From Wohlfahrtiimonas larvae (GTDB taxonomy: Bacteria > Pseudomonadota > Gammaproteobacteria > Cardiobacteriales > Wohlfahrtiimonadaceae): 64,000 nt of DNA. A program made the translations under genes and the position numbers. The stretch is taken from positions 1 to 64,000 of the forward strand of contig NZ_MVDO01000019.1 of NCBI RefSeq assembly GCF_002006755.1. Direction: 5' to 3'. The notes beneath the pieces are model-generated. The model saw only the letters and a program-made list of their open reading frames with translations, was not told where the DNA came from and did no database searches. Below, in pieces: positions 46,656-56,705 of the stretch. The number at the start of each line of letters is the position of its first letter. The first letter of the stretch is position 1.

Positions 46656-48005
46656 TTACTCTAAAACTAAACGACCACGTAAAGAATTTGGCAATGCTTC
46701 TGTAATAACAACATTACAGAATTGCCCAATTAACTCTTCTGGGCCTTCAAAGTTTACAACGCGGTTATTTTCAGTGCGGCCTGCTAAAATTTTTGGATCA
46801 TTTCTGGAAGGGCGACTCACTAAGATTCTCTGTGTTGTGCCGACCATGCTTTCAGAAATTGCATTGACTTGGGATGTAATTTGCGCTTGTAAACGTGCTA
46901 AGCGTTCTTTCTTTTCCTCCATGGATACATTATCTGGTAAAGATGCTGCCGGTGTACCTGGACGTGGAGAATATATGAAGCTAAATGACATGTCGTAATT
47001 TAATTCTTTCACTAAATCCATTGTTCTTTCGAAATCTTCAGCAGTTTCGCCAGGGAAACCAACGATGATATCAGTTGATAATGAAATATCAGGACGAACT
47101 TTTTGTAATTTACGAATTTTTGATTTGTATTCAAGTGCGGTGTGATTACGCTTCATCGCCATCAAAATTTTATCTGAGCCTGATTGAATCGGTAAATGTA
47201 AATGAGAAACTAGTTCGGGTACACGTCCATAAACTTCAATCAAACGATCAGAAAATGCGATAGGGTGAGAGGTGGTGAAACGGATGCGCTCAATGCCTTC
47301 TACTTTTGCCACATATTCGATCAATAGGGCTAAGTCACAGATGGATTCATCAGGCATTTCACCTTGGTAATCATTCACATTTTGACCCAAAAGATTGATC
47401 TCTTTTACGCCTTGTTCTGCTAATAATGAAATTTCACCAATGACATCTAGCACAGGGCGAGAAATTTCTTCACCACGTGTATAAGGTACAATACAGAATG
47501 AACAATATTTATTACAGCCTTCCATAATAGAAACAAATGCTGAAGGCCCTTCTGCGCGCGGCTCGGGCAAATGGTCAAATTTTTCAATTTCAGGGAAGGT
47601 GACATCCACTTGTGCTCCGTTGCCTTTCCAAACATCATTCAGCATTTTTGGTAAGCGGTGTAATGTTTGTGGGCCAAAGACAATGTCAACATAAGGTGCG
47701 CGTTTGCGGATTAGTTCACCTTCTTGGCTAGCAACACAACCGCCTACACAGATAACAATATTAGGATTGACAGCTTTGAGTTCGCGCCAACGGCCTAATT
47801 CTGAGAATACTTTTTCTTGTGCTTTTTCACGAATAGAACAAGTGTTTAAAATGATGACATCTGCATTTTGTACGTCATCAGTTTTTTCTAATTGACAGAA
47901 TACTTTTAAGCTATCTGCCATTTTGTTTGAGTCATACTCATTCATTTGGCAGCCTTGCGTTTGTATGTAGAAAGTTTTAGAAGGGGATAATTCGGTGGTT
48001 GTCAT
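46656..48005 (-). CDS. miaB: tRNA-2-methylthio-N6-dimethylallyladenosine synthase MiaB
   Basis: A 449-residue radical-SAM methylthiotransferase. An N-terminal MTTase domain with cysteines in [22 protein letters not shown] and CVGGCVASQ binds one cluster. The radical-SAM CxxxCxxC is in [15 protein letters not shown], and a C-terminal TRAM domain ends with [16 protein letters not shown]. It adds the 2-methylthio group to i6A37 of tRNAs. ATG 48005 gives the family-like beginning. It is divergent from the YwqG-like gene. Confidence 0.95.
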   Translation of the reverse strand: MTTTELSPSKTFYIQTQGCQMNEYDSNKMADSLKVFCQLEKTDDVQNADVIILNTCSIREKAQEKVFSELGRWRELKAVNPNIVICVGGCVASQEGELIRKRAPYVDIVFGPQTLHRLPKMLNDVWKGNGAQVDVTFPEIEKFDHLPEPRAEGPSAFVSIMEGCNKYCSFCIVPYTRGEEISRPVLDVIGEISLLAEQGVKEINLLGQNVNDYQGEMPDESICDLALLIEYVAKVEGIERIRFTTSHPIAFSDRLIEVYGRVPELVSHLHLPIQSGSDKILMAMKRNHTALEYKSKIRKLQKVRPDISLSTDIIVGFPGETAEDFERTMDLVKELNYDMSFSFIYSPRPGTPAASLPDNVSMEEKKERLARLQAQITSQVNAISESMVGTTQRILVSRPSRNDPKILAGRTENNRVVNFEGPEELIGQFCNVVITEALPNSLRGRLVLE

Positions 48006-48086
48006 AAAATTCAAATAATAAAAACTTGTGAGTTAAATAACGTGAATTCTACACGGTTTTCAGAAAAAATTCTGAAAGAAATAATT

Positions 48087-49001
48087 ATGGCATACTATGC
48101 GCTTTATCTATTCGAATATGAACTTATGATGATTACTGAAATTCAATATCCTGAAGCATTGTCACAAACATTGATTGATTTACTTAAAAAGATGGAACAG
48201 TTGACCATTAGTTTATCAGCAAATGAATCTATAGATGTAGAAAGTCATATTTATTCTAGTAAGTTATGTGGTGTTGCATATTTCCCTAAAGAACAAGAAT
48301 ATCCACGCAATAAAGATGGCCAGCCATTAGCATTAATTGCTCAGTTAAATTTGGATGAAATTTTTGCTGATATAGAGATGCTTGAAGCATGCAATACAGA
48401 TAATTTTTTAAGACATTATCCGAAAACGGGTATGTTGAGCTTTTTTAATGATGCCACAGATGATTTGATGGGGTTAGAATTTAAAGAACCTTTCAGTAAA
48501 ACAGGTTATAAAGTGATTTATTTTCCTGAAGTTATCCAGAATGATGAGAATATTGCATTAGCAGAATTCAACGAACTTTCAGCAATTGTAGGTGATGATT
48601 GCTATGGTGCTTTGAGCATGGGTCAAAGTTATCTCATTACATCTTCATTGAAATATACAATTCCATCATTGGAAATCTCAACATTGAATGATGAGAATCT
48701 TTTGAAATTCCATGATTACACTGAAAATCAGTTGGATGAAGAAAGCAGTGAGGATGTTATGGAGGCCTTATATGATCAGGCTACTGAAGTGTGCCAAGGT
48801 CATGCAATTGGTGGCTATCCTATGTTGACGCAATTTGATCCTCGTGGTGATAATGATGATCGGACAATCTTATTATTCCAGTTAGATAGTGTGGGTGATG
48901 TAATGCTGGGGGATTGTGGTTCGATGCAGTTTTTCATCTCTGAACAAGATCTAAAAAATAGAGATTTCTCTAATGTTTTATATGATTGGGCTTGTTGTTA
49001 G
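48087..49001 (+). CDS. YwqG-like DUF1963 protein
   Basis: About 304 residues resembling the YwqG/DUF1963 family: SKLCGVAYFPKEQEYPRNKDGQ, PLALIAQLNLDEI, GMLSFFNDATDD, then GHAIGGYPMLTQFDPR and a C-terminal LGDCGSMQFFISEQDL. The family is widespread and sometimes linked to polymorphic-toxin loci, but its function is not established. The start is uncertain: GTG 48042, ATG 48087 and ATG 48126 are all possible, and none has a strong ribosome site. A strong terminator follows. Confidence 0.72.
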   Translation: MAYYALYLFEYELMMITEIQYPEALSQTLIDLLKKMEQLTISLSANESIDVESHIYSSKLCGVAYFPKEQEYPRNKDGQPLALIAQLNLDEIFADIEMLEACNTDNFLRHYPKTGMLSFFNDATDDLMGLEFKEPFSKTGYKVIYFPEVIQNDENIALAEFNELSAIVGDDCYGALSMGQSYLITSSLKYTIPSLEISTLNDENLLKFHDYTENQLDEESSEDVMEALYDQATEVCQGHAIGGYPMLTQFDPRGDNDDRTILLFQLDSVGDVMLGDCGSMQFFISEQDLKNRDFSNVLYDWACC

Positions 49002-49028
49002 TTATATAATATAAAAAGTTATTTTATG

Positions 49029-49055
49029 AAAAGGCGCTGTCTGCGCCTTTTGATG
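49029..49055. terminator. Terminator downstream of the YwqG-like gene
   Basis: AAAAGGCGC (49029-49037) and GCGCCTTTT (49043-49051) form a perfect 9-base stem around TGTCT. It also lies at the end of the convergent lipoprotein gene. Confidence 0.8.
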
Positions 49056-49065
49056 GATTAGAATA

Positions 49066-49458
49066 TTAAATTTGTTCGTATGTGCCTGCTAAACTTGCTC
49101 CACCAGAGCAATAATAGAATAGAGGGGCTTCAGCTCCTGCAATAATCAGAGAAGTATCTTTAAAGGAAAATTCAATATTTTCTTGGGTAATATATTGTCC
49201 TTTGCCATTCCATGTAGCAGTGCCTTCATAACGACATGTTTGTCGTATTTTGACATCATTGCGAGAATAAACTTTGATCGCAAGGTGATTGGCAGAAGGT
49301 TGAGGTGTTATTTGTACTGCAACCCAGTCATATTGTTTGGTACGTTTTTCAAGGTCTGCATTTGCATAAGTTGTTATAGCTCTTGGTGCTGTAGGGTGGG
49401 TTGTGCAGGCAGATACTATTGCTATAATTAAAACAGGAAATGTGTAATAAATTTTCAT
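49066..49458 (-). CDS. Small putative lipoprotein
   Basis: A 130-residue protein with a lipoprotein signal (MKIYYTFPVLIIAIVSA|C, lipobox VSAC at about residues 15-18). The mature part has two further cysteine-containing segments (RQTCRYEG, FYYCSGG) and beta-strand character. I do not recognise a family. AAGGATC precedes ATG 49458, which lies inside the 3' end of pgeF, so it is the last gene of the rluD-pgeF set. Confidence 0.7.
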   Translation of the reverse strand: MKIYYTFPVLIIAIVSACTTHPTAPRAITTYANADLEKRTKQYDWVAVQITPQPSANHLAIKVYSRNDVKIRQTCRYEGTATWNGKGQYITQENIEFSFKDTSLIIAGAEAPLFYYCSGGASLAGTYEQI

Positions 49459-50228
49459 ATTGATCCTTCCATCCAAATCAATGTCGCCTGTCTGCCTGAA
49501 TCCTTGCCATCTCTACGATGGGAATAGAAATGTGTCGCATCTGTATAGGTGCAGTGATCTCCGCCTGATATTTGATGTTTAGGGATGCCAAAATTTTCCA
49601 GCTTTTGTCGAGCAATGCCATATAGATCGGCAAAATAGTGATTTGTTCGTGTGCTATTGATAAAAAAAGATTCATAGCTTTCATCGCTACATAAAAAAGC
49701 TTCTCTCACTTCAGGGCCAACTTCAAATGCTTTTTGCGAAATGGCAGGGGCTAACCAAGCCATCATTGTATGATTTGAAAAAGACGAAACTTTGAGTGTA
49801 TTCTCTAATATCCCATTTAATAAACCGCGCCAGCCAGCATGGATTGCCGCCACAAAAGATCCTTGTTGATTGGTTAATAAAATGGGTAGGCAATCGGCTG
49901 TTAATATTGCACAAACTTGATGCGTTTCTGTTGTAAATGTTGCATCAGCTTCACAGGTTGCTTCCATTTGGCTAACATCATGCACAATTGTGCTATGAGT
50001 CTGAGATACCCAACGAGGAGGTTCAGGTAGCTTTAATGTTCGAATTAATTGCTCACGGTTATTGATCGTTGCATCACGATTTTCATCAATATTTAAAGCA
50101 AGATTAAAAGAATCAAATGGTTGGTGGCTTTTGCCACCAATACGGGTTGTTGTAAAAGCTTTGATGTTTTTAGGTGCATTCCAATCAGGTTGCACAACAG
50201 ATAAATCACCAATTTTGACAATAGCCAT
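49455..50228 (-). CDS. pgeF: Peptidoglycan editing factor PgeF (YfiH)
   Basis: A 257-residue laccase-domain protein with metal-site motifs WVSQTHSTIVHDV, AILTADCLPILL (Cys) and AAIHAGWRGLLNG (His). PgeF/YfiH removes mis-incorporated L-Ser from peptidoglycan precursors in E. coli; purine nucleosidase-like activities are reported for relatives. It starts 2 bases after the rluD stop, the usual rluD-pgeF pair. Confidence 0.92.
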   Translation of the reverse strand: MAIVKIGDLSVVQPDWNAPKNIKAFTTTRIGGKSHQPFDSFNLALNIDENRDATINNREQLIRTLKLPEPPRWVSQTHSTIVHDVSQMEATCEADATFTTETHQVCAILTADCLPILLTNQQGSFVAAIHAGWRGLLNGILENTLKVSSFSNHTMMAWLAPAISQKAFEVGPEVREAFLCSDESYESFFINSTRTNHYFADLYGIARQKLENFGIPKHQISGGDHCTYTDATHFYSHRRDGKDSGRQATLIWMEGSI

Positions 50229-50230
50229 GA

Positions 50231-51199
50231 TTAGTCCTCAAGCTGTTTTTGATCTTCTTGAAAAATACGAATAAGGTTTTCAAAATCCTCTGGATAATCA
50301 CATTCGAAAAGCATTCTTTTCTCAGTTTTGGGATGTGTTAATTCTAATTTTTTTGCATGCAGAGCTTGGCGTTTAAACTGGCGTAATTCTTCTGCTAATT
50401 CTGGCGCCATCTTAGCAGGTAGTTTTAATCGCCAGCCATATGTACTATCGCCAAATAACGGATGATGAATAAAATTCATATGCACACGAATTTGATGGGT
50501 TCGACCTGTTTCAAGTTGACATTCAATAAGGGTATGCCCACGATAATGGTCTAAAATACGATAATGAGTAATGGCAGGTTTGCCAATTGCTTGTGCGCTC
50601 ATTTTTTTGCGATCAGTTTTATGGCGGCCAATTGGTACATCAATGGTTTGGCCCGAAATCATTTCACCGCTTGCGATGGCGTGATAAGTTCTGCCCATAG
50701 AATGATCACTGAGTTGCTCGATGAGGTGATAGTAAGCATCTAGATTTTTAGATACAACCATCAGACCTGTAGTATCTTTATCTAAACGATGGACAATACC
50801 TGCTCTTGGCAAAAGATGCGCATTTTTATTATGATACAGTAATGCATTCAATAAGGTACCATCAGGGTTGCCTGCTGCAGGATGTACGACTAAACCTGCT
50901 GGTTTATTGATGATCAAAATATCATCATCTTCATAAACAATATCTAGAGGGATGTCTTCTGCTTTAGCGTCATTCAAATAATCTTGTTCTAAAGTTAATG
51001 TAATGGTAATGTTTTCCCCACCATACACTTTATCGCGGATTTTTGGTACTTTACCATTCAAGGTTGCTTCACCATTTTTGATGGCATCTTGAATTTTACT
51101 GCGGGAAAAAGAAGGCAATAGTTGGCTTAAAACAACATCTAAGCGGCTGCCTGCGGAAGTCATAGGGACGATCAATGAAAAAGTTTCTGTAGCTTGCAT
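50231..51199 (-). CDS. rluD: 23S rRNA pseudouridine(1911/1915/1917) synthase RluD
   Basis: A 322-residue enzyme with an N-terminal S4 RNA-binding domain (residues about 18-75, GSRLDVVLSQLLPSFSRSKI) and an RsuA/RluA catalytic domain with D140 in GIVHRLDKDTTGLMVV. It modifies helix 69 of 23S rRNA. It is divergent from bamD, the classical gammaproteobacterial arrangement. Confidence 0.95.
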   Translation of the reverse strand: MQATETFSLIVPMTSAGSRLDVVLSQLLPSFSRSKIQDAIKNGEATLNGKVPKIRDKVYGGENITITLTLEQDYLNDAKAEDIPLDIVYEDDDILIINKPAGLVVHPAAGNPDGTLLNALLYHNKNAHLLPRAGIVHRLDKDTTGLMVVSKNLDAYYHLIEQLSDHSMGRTYHAIASGEMISGQTIDVPIGRHKTDRKKMSAQAIGKPAITHYRILDHYRGHTLIECQLETGRTHQIRVHMNFIHHPLFGDSTYGWRLKLPAKMAPELAEELRQFKRQALHAKKLELTHPKTEKRMLFECDYPEDFENLIRIFQEDQKQLED

Positions 51200-51262
51200 A
51201 AATTTGAGTATAATAGCGGGTTAAAATTTCTGTTAAATCACTAAATCACATGGATTTGAGAT

Positions 51263-52027
51263 ATGAATAAAACTGTTGTGCATTGTAGCGTACTTTTATC
51301 CGCAATGTTGTTGATTGTTGGATGTTCTGCTACCAAAAAAGAAGATCGTTACAGAATGATGTCAGGAAGTGATCTTCTGCAAGAAGGAAAAAGTAGCTTA
51401 GAAGGCGGTAGTTATAAAGAATCAATTGAGCGATTTGATGTGATTGAGGCGCGTTTTCCTCAAGGAAGTTATGCAGAACAGGCTAAGTTGAATAAAATGT
51501 ATGCATATTATTTGAATCGTGATCATAAAGAAGCATTACAAGAAGCCAATGATTTTATTAAATTGTATCCTAATCATCCTAATACTGCGTATGCATGGTA
51601 TATGAAAGGTTTAGTGAATTTTGATAAAGCGCGCTCTATTATTGATAAATTCTTGCCACCAGATCATAGTAAAGTCGATCAGAAACAGTTAACAGAATCA
51701 TTAGAAGCATTCTTAGTGATTTTAGATAAATATCCAAATAGTATTTATGCTGAAGATTCAGCTAAGCGAGTGGCTTATTTGAGAAATATTTTGGCGCAGT
51801 CTGAGATTCATATAGCAAATTTCTACATGGATCGTAAGGCTTATGTCGGTGCAGCGAATCGAGCTCAATATGTCATTGATAACTATGATGGTGCTCCTGC
51901 AATACAAGAAGCATTATTGATTCAAATTAAAGCATATCGTGCGTTAGGCTTAGACAGTATGGCGAATGATCGATTGCGTATTTTGCAGTTAAACTATCCT
52001 GAATATGAAGGCTTGGCAACTTTGTAA
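51263..52027 (+). CDS. bamD: Outer membrane assembly lipoprotein BamD
   Basis: A 254-residue lipoprotein with lipobox LIVGC (Cys 21) and TPR-like repeats over residues about 35-245, including LLQEGKSSLEGGSYKESIERF and the family-typical FPQGSYAEQAKLNKMYAYY. BamD is the essential lipoprotein of the BAM complex that inserts outer-membrane barrels. A TATAAT (51209-51214) lies in the gap with rluD. The waaA gene follows after 6 bases, linking two outer-membrane biogenesis steps. Confidence 0.95.
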   Translation: MNKTVVHCSVLLSAMLLIVGCSATKKEDRYRMMSGSDLLQEGKSSLEGGSYKESIERFDVIEARFPQGSYAEQAKLNKMYAYYLNRDHKEALQEANDFIKLYPNHPNTAYAWYMKGLVNFDKARSIIDKFLPPDHSKVDQKQLTESLEAFLVILDKYPNSIYAEDSAKRVAYLRNILAQSEIHIANFYMDRKAYVGAANRAQYVIDNYDGAPAIQEALLIQIKAYRALGLDSMANDRLRILQLNYPEYEGLATL

Positions 52028-52033
52028 ATAACT

Positions 52034-53302
52034 ATGTTATTGCGTATTTATAAAATCCTATGGTGGATTATTCTGCCATGGGTTTTGTTGTTTAGATATT
52101 TTAAAGATAAAAAATCTGGTCATGGGTTTTGTTATCTATTTGAACGTTTAGGCTTGAGCCGAACAACTCGGCCGCATGATATTATTTTACATGCAGTATC
52201 TTTAGGTGAAGTGCGTGCAATGACGCCTTTGGTATTTGAAATTCAAAAGCAATTGCCAGATTTGTCCATTTTAATCACCACAACAACATTGACAGGTAGA
52301 AAGCAGATCGAACAAAGTTTTGGTAATACTGTTTCTGTTGCATTTTTGCCTCATGACATTGGTTTTTTTATTCATCGATTTTTAAAAAAAGTGCAACCAA
52401 AAATATTGATGATTATGGAAACTGAGATTTGGCCTAATTTACTTGATTCATGTCAAAAGTTAAATATTTCAACATTTATTATTAGTGCGTGTTTATCTGA
52501 TCGTTCACAAAAAGGTTATGCAAAAATCCCAAAAACAATTCAACAATTATTAAAGAATGTAAATATTCTAGCGCAGACAGTAGAGGATCAGAATAGATTC
52601 TTGGCCGTTGGCGCGCGCAAAGTTTCTGTAATGGGGAATTTAAAATATATCACTGTGTTGCCAGATGATTTTAATGCTAAAACTCAAACATTATTGTTGG
52701 CGAAACAAAATTATTTGTTGTGGTGTGTTGCAAGTACTCATGAAGGTGAAGAGAAAATTATTTTAGATGAATTTAAAAAAATTCATAAAGAATTTCCCCA
52801 AGTTAAATTAGCAATTGCACCAAGACACCCTGAAAGATTTTCATCCGTAGAAAGTTTAATACAAGATCATGGCTATCGTTATCAAAAGCGTAGTGATATG
52901 GGATTTGATGAATTATCGTTTGAACATACAGATGTTTGGTTATGGAATAGCATAGGAGAGTTGTTATACCTTTATGGCGTTGCAGATATTATCACTGTAG
53001 GTGGGAGTTTTGTACCTATCGGGGGGCATAATATCTTGGAGCCAGCTTATTTGCATAAAGTGATTACAGTAGGGCCGTGCATTGATAATATCCAGGATAT
53101 GGTGACTCAATTTATGGAATATCATGCGATTATAATTTTGGAGCAACAGGATTTATATGCCCAACTGACACCTTTGATCAAAGATCCTAAAATGCGTAAT
53201 ATGATGGGGCAAAATGCATATTTGTGTATTATGAAAAATCAAGATTCATTATCGCATATTATGGACGCTTTGCATCAATGTGTAAGTCAGGAGGGGCAAT
53301 GA
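52034..53302 (+). CDS. waaA: Kdo transferase WaaA (KdtA)
   Basis: A 422-residue GT30 glycosyltransferase that adds Kdo to lipid A precursors at the inner membrane. There is an N-terminal anchor (residues about 8-22), the catalytic glutamate in HAVSLGEVRAMTPL (E59), METEIWPNL, and the CMP-Kdo-binding GGSFVPIGGHNILEPA. It starts 6 bases after bamD and overlaps the next gene by ATGA. Confidence 0.94.
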   Translation: MLLRIYKILWWIILPWVLLFRYFKDKKSGHGFCYLFERLGLSRTTRPHDIILHAVSLGEVRAMTPLVFEIQKQLPDLSILITTTTLTGRKQIEQSFGNTVSVAFLPHDIGFFIHRFLKKVQPKILMIMETEIWPNLLDSCQKLNISTFIISACLSDRSQKGYAKIPKTIQQLLKNVNILAQTVEDQNRFLAVGARKVSVMGNLKYITVLPDDFNAKTQTLLLAKQNYLLWCVASTHEGEEKIILDEFKKIHKEFPQVKLAIAPRHPERFSSVESLIQDHGYRYQKRSDMGFDELSFEHTDVWLWNSIGELLYLYGVADIITVGGSFVPIGGHNILEPAYLHKVITVGPCIDNIQDMVTQFMEYHAIIILEQQDLYAQLTPLIKDPKMRNMMGQNAYLCIMKNQDSLSHIMDALHQCVSQEGQ

Positions 53303-53991
53303 AAAAGTTAATACAAGAATTGAAACAGTTTTACATTCCTCCTTTGACCAATTTGTATTTTGAGAGGATTGCTTTAGAAAAAATAGTTTTTCGTTTACCT
53401 TTGTTTGTTCGTATTTCTGATCCTGATAGTTGGCGGATAAAATCGGCTTATCAGAAATTTTATTCATTTTCTGATATAGCATTAACCCATCATCTAGAAA
53501 ATATTAAGGCATATTTATCTTTGGAGCAGGGTGGTTCCATTTTTGAAGGTAATCGTGTTTTATCTTTAAATGAGCCTATTCCTTACATTGAGTGGCAATC
53601 TTCAGTAGGATTGTCTGCGTCTACTGATTTATTAGGTAAATATTGTCTATTTATTGATTTATTGGATTTTGTGGAAGAAATAGATATATTGAGCCAGTAC
53701 ATTAATGCTATGCAATCAAGTTTTAATGAGTCATTGCAGTTAGTATTGATTGGCTCATCTGAGTTAAGCTTAAATTTTCAAGGGTATAAAAACTTAGTCT
53801 GTATTGATCCAGATAAAACCACAAATTTATCATTTGCCGAACGATTTAAATTTAAATATAAAAATACATTGCCATTATTTAATTTTAGTAGTAAACCTTA
53901 TTTTTTAATTAATCATCAAGGGCGATTGATAACATTTTTTACAAAGTTAGATCAGCAGAGTTTGCTGATAGAAATAAAAAAATATATTTAA
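53299..53991 (+). CDS. Unknown protein coupled to waaA
   Basis: I do not recognise this 230-residue protein. It has no signal peptide or membrane helix and looks like an alpha/beta cytoplasmic protein with many aromatic residues; LQLVLIGSSELSLNFQGYKN and FKYKNTLPLFNF stand out, but no catalytic motif is visible. ATG 53299 overlaps the waaA stop (ATGA) and has GGAGG upstream, so translation is coupled to waaA. A role in LPS core or lipid A handling is a guess from position; kinases such as KdkA are not matched. Confidence 0.65.
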   Translation: MKKLIQELKQFYIPPLTNLYFERIALEKIVFRLPLFVRISDPDSWRIKSAYQKFYSFSDIALTHHLENIKAYLSLEQGGSIFEGNRVLSLNEPIPYIEWQSSVGLSASTDLLGKYCLFIDLLDFVEEIDILSQYINAMQSSFNESLQLVLIGSSELSLNFQGYKNLVCIDPDKTTNLSFAERFKFKYKNTLPLFNFSSKPYFLINHQGRLITFFTKLDQQSLLIEIKKYI

Positions 53992-54068
53992 ATATTATTA
54001 AGTTTAATACATATTTTGCATACAAAAATAAGGCTTGATAGAAGCATTATCTTATAAAGGTTCATGCA

Positions 54069-55964
54069 ATGAAAAATTGGGAAAATAGGCGTTCTTATCT
54101 TCTGCATAGTTCGATCTTCTTGTTTGTATTTTTAGTGATCTATGCAATCACATCTATTGTTATGGGGCTATTTTTAGCCTGGGCGACTCCTGTTGAATTG
54201 TGGGTTTGGGTCATCATTTGTAATGCTTTTATGTTGCTGATGGTCTGGACAAAATTCATGGAAATGCGAGAAGGTGTGGATTATGTTATGCAAAAATTAG
54301 GGGCAATTGAGATTAATCAATTTAATCAAAACCCTATTGTTGCAAGATATATGCAAGTAGTTATAGAAATGTCTATTGCAGCTGGTATCGTATCCCCGCG
54401 TTTATTTATCTTACCTTCTTATGATATTAATGCATTTGCGATTGCAAAGGGGCAAAAAGATACTGCTATAGCGGTAACGGAAGGTGCTATCAGTCGTTTA
54501 ACTCGTTCAGAATTACAAGCTTTGGTCGGCCATGAGATCAGCCATATTTTACACCAAGATCCTGTACTTAATTTTAAATTAATAGGATGGTTATATGGTT
54601 TACAAAGTATTTATTTATATGGTTATACTATGTTTAGCTTTTTTACGCGCCATTTTCTAGGAGATTTTGATCGGGTTAATCGTTTTTGTTTAGGTTATAG
54701 CATGCGCACAATCGGAGCGGGTAGTCGAGAGTTTGGTGATGGTAATGGACTTTTTCCTATCTTTTTAATGATGATTATGTCCCCCGTCATTGTGCTTAGT
54801 TTAATGATTATGTGTGTTGGTGCTGTTGGTGCAATTTTTGCAAGGAGTGTGAAAGCACTCATTTCTCGTCAGCGGGAATATTTGGCTGATGCTGAATCAG
54901 TGCGATTTGTTCGTGGACACTATATTGTACAAGTATTGGAGAAAATTGCATTATTAGAGGGCGATGAAGAGCAATATAATACAACATCTATGGATGCAAC
55001 TCACCAAGAGTTTTCTCATTTTTATATACAAAATTACCAAGAAAAAACAAGTATTTTCGATACGCATCCACCGATATTAAAACGCATTCGTAAAATTCAA
55101 CCAACTTATCGTTTTCCAAGTGGGAAAATGGTTAATATTTTGGATCAAAAATTTGTTGATAAGAGTGAAAGTACCGATGAAATTTTAGTATCTGCGCTGC
55201 ATGATTACGCTAAAAGTCGAATAAATAATGTGAGTCATAATATAGTGATTGAGTTGGGATTAGATAAAAATAGTGAGCATGTCTTTATGCAATTAGCTAA
55301 ATCTTATGCCACATTTATTACGACACATAATTTGGAGATACGGCAACAACAGTTAGATTACCTATATTCAGTATTATCTTCTCATTTATTTAATTTTGTG
55401 AATCGGGAGGCTGAACATCTGAGAAAAATGTCTGATTTTCAACGTTTACAGCTATTGACACATGAATTGCCTAGAATGGATCATTTAGCAAAATTTCAAA
55501 TTCAAGAAATTGAGAATATATGTCAGGCTTTAGTCGATATGGATCAGAAAATTTCATTATCTGAATATTGTATGATTTTAGTGGTTCGCGTGCATATTTC
55601 TAAAATTGGCCGTGAAGGAAGTATTGATTATTCAACACATTTTCAATCAATACAGGTTTTAGAAAAGCCTTTGGCTAAATTGTTGAGCGCAACAACTGTA
55701 ATAATTTTTAGACACAATGCACAGTCAGCACAGCGTTGTTATGATGATATTGCTGAGTTTTTAAATATCAGTCAACCATTTGATGGCAATTTATGTTGGC
55801 AGTCAGTATTTGATGAAACTTTACCAATGATGAAGGAGTTATCAGTTTCTGAGCAATCAAAGATAAAAGAAGTATTGTTTCAGTTAAGCAATATGCCTAA
55901 ATTGAATTCTGATGCCCAATGTCTGCTGTTTATTTTGCAAAGGGCATTCAATTTATTGTATTGA
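54069..55964 (+). CDS. M48-family membrane metalloprotease with long C-terminal extension
   Basis: This 631-residue protein has two N-terminal membrane helices (residues about 12-38 and 43-62), the HEXXH zinc site VGHEISHILH (H155, E156, H159), further helices (about 225-265) and the third-ligand glutamate segment REYLADAESVRFV, the HtpX/Ste24 pattern. Residues about 300-631 are a helical extension with no motif I recognise. HtpX removes damaged membrane proteins in E. coli; this is longer than HtpX (about 290) and closer to the large M48 group, so I give no symbol. Confidence 0.83.
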   Translation: MKNWENRRSYLLHSSIFLFVFLVIYAITSIVMGLFLAWATPVELWVWVIICNAFMLLMVWTKFMEMREGVDYVMQKLGAIEINQFNQNPIVARYMQVVIEMSIAAGIVSPRLFILPSYDINAFAIAKGQKDTAIAVTEGAISRLTRSELQALVGHEISHILHQDPVLNFKLIGWLYGLQSIYLYGYTMFSFFTRHFLGDFDRVNRFCLGYSMRTIGAGSREFGDGNGLFPIFLMMIMSPVIVLSLMIMCVGAVGAIFARSVKALISRQREYLADAESVRFVRGHYIVQVLEKIALLEGDEEQYNTTSMDATHQEFSHFYIQNYQEKTSIFDTHPPILKRIRKIQPTYRFPSGKMVNILDQKFVDKSESTDEILVSALHDYAKSRINNVSHNIVIELGLDKNSEHVFMQLAKSYATFITTHNLEIRQQQLDYLYSVLSSHLFNFVNREAEHLRKMSDFQRLQLLTHELPRMDHLAKFQIQEIENICQALVDMDQKISLSEYCMILVVRVHISKIGREGSIDYSTHFQSIQVLEKPLAKLLSATTVIIFRHNAQSAQRCYDDIAEFLNISQPFDGNLCWQSVFDETLPMMKELSVSEQSKIKEVLFQLSNMPKLNSDAQCLLFILQRAFNLLY

Positions 55965-56256
55965 TATTAGTCTTTATATGAAAAAATTTTATAAAAATCG
56001 TTTTTAATATAAACAAATTAAATAATATGATGTGTTAGTATTTTTATAAGATTATATTTATAATCATAACTATATAAAATTATTGATATATTTTATTGTT
56101 CAGTGATTAATTATATTATTTAGACAGCATAAGCTTAAAGCTTTATCATAATAACTGTTACTTCTTAACGCCTAATTGAGAAGTAACATCATAATTATTA
56201 CTTAACGTTGATTTTGCTAATGGTTTTAAAGAGTCATTAGCTTTTTTTTATTTAAA
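55965..56256. other. Convergent gap with two stem-loops
   Basis: TGTTACTTCT (56156-56165) pairs with AGAAGTAACA (56179-56188), and GCTAATG (56216-56222) pairs with CATTAGC (56235-56241) followed by a run of at least seven T. The second could terminate the M48 transcript, although it is 250 bases from that stop codon. The remainder is AT-rich without visible features. Confidence 0.45.
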
Positions 56257-56688
56257 TTATTTTTGAAATAAAAATAGCCATTGACCATAGCCTAAATCAT
56301 CCATTTGTTCTACAGGGATAAATTTTAATGCATTGCCATTGACACAATGACGGAGCCCGCCGCTTTCTCGCGGGCCATCTGGAAAGACATGGCCTAAATG
56401 AGAGTTCGCAATAGGGCTTCTAATTTCTGTCCTGATCATACCGTGGCTATGATCTTGAATATTAATGAGGTTAGTTAATGATTGGCTAAAGGATGGCCAG
56501 CCACAACCTGCATCAAATTTATCTTTAGAAGAGTATAATGCCTCACCGCTGACAATATCAACATAGATTCCATCTTCAAATAAATCATTATATTCACTAG
56601 AAAATGGTCGTTCTGTGCCATTTTCTTGAGTGACATAATATTGAAGATCAGTAAGAAACATTTTGAGGTTATGTTTTTGATCAGACAT
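56257..56688 (-). CDS. msrB: Methionine-R-sulfoxide reductase MsrB, zinc-free type
   Basis: This 143-residue enzyme has the catalytic cysteine in [14 protein letters not shown] and the [18 protein letters not shown] and [11 protein letters not shown] motifs. Both CxxC pairs that hold structural zinc in E. coli-type MsrB are absent: the positions read YVDIVSG and SPIANS. That places it in the zinc-free class. It repairs oxidised methionine. It follows sirB2 with a 17-base gap. Confidence 0.93.
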   Translation of the reverse strand: MSDQKHNLKMFLTDLQYYVTQENGTERPFSSEYNDLFEDGIYVDIVSGEALYSSKDKFDAGCGWPSFSQSLTNLINIQDHSHGMIRTEIRSPIANSHLGHVFPDGPRESGGLRHCVNGNALKFIPVEQMDDLGYGQWLFLFQK

Positions 56689-56705
56689 TTATTGGTTCTC
56701 GATAT

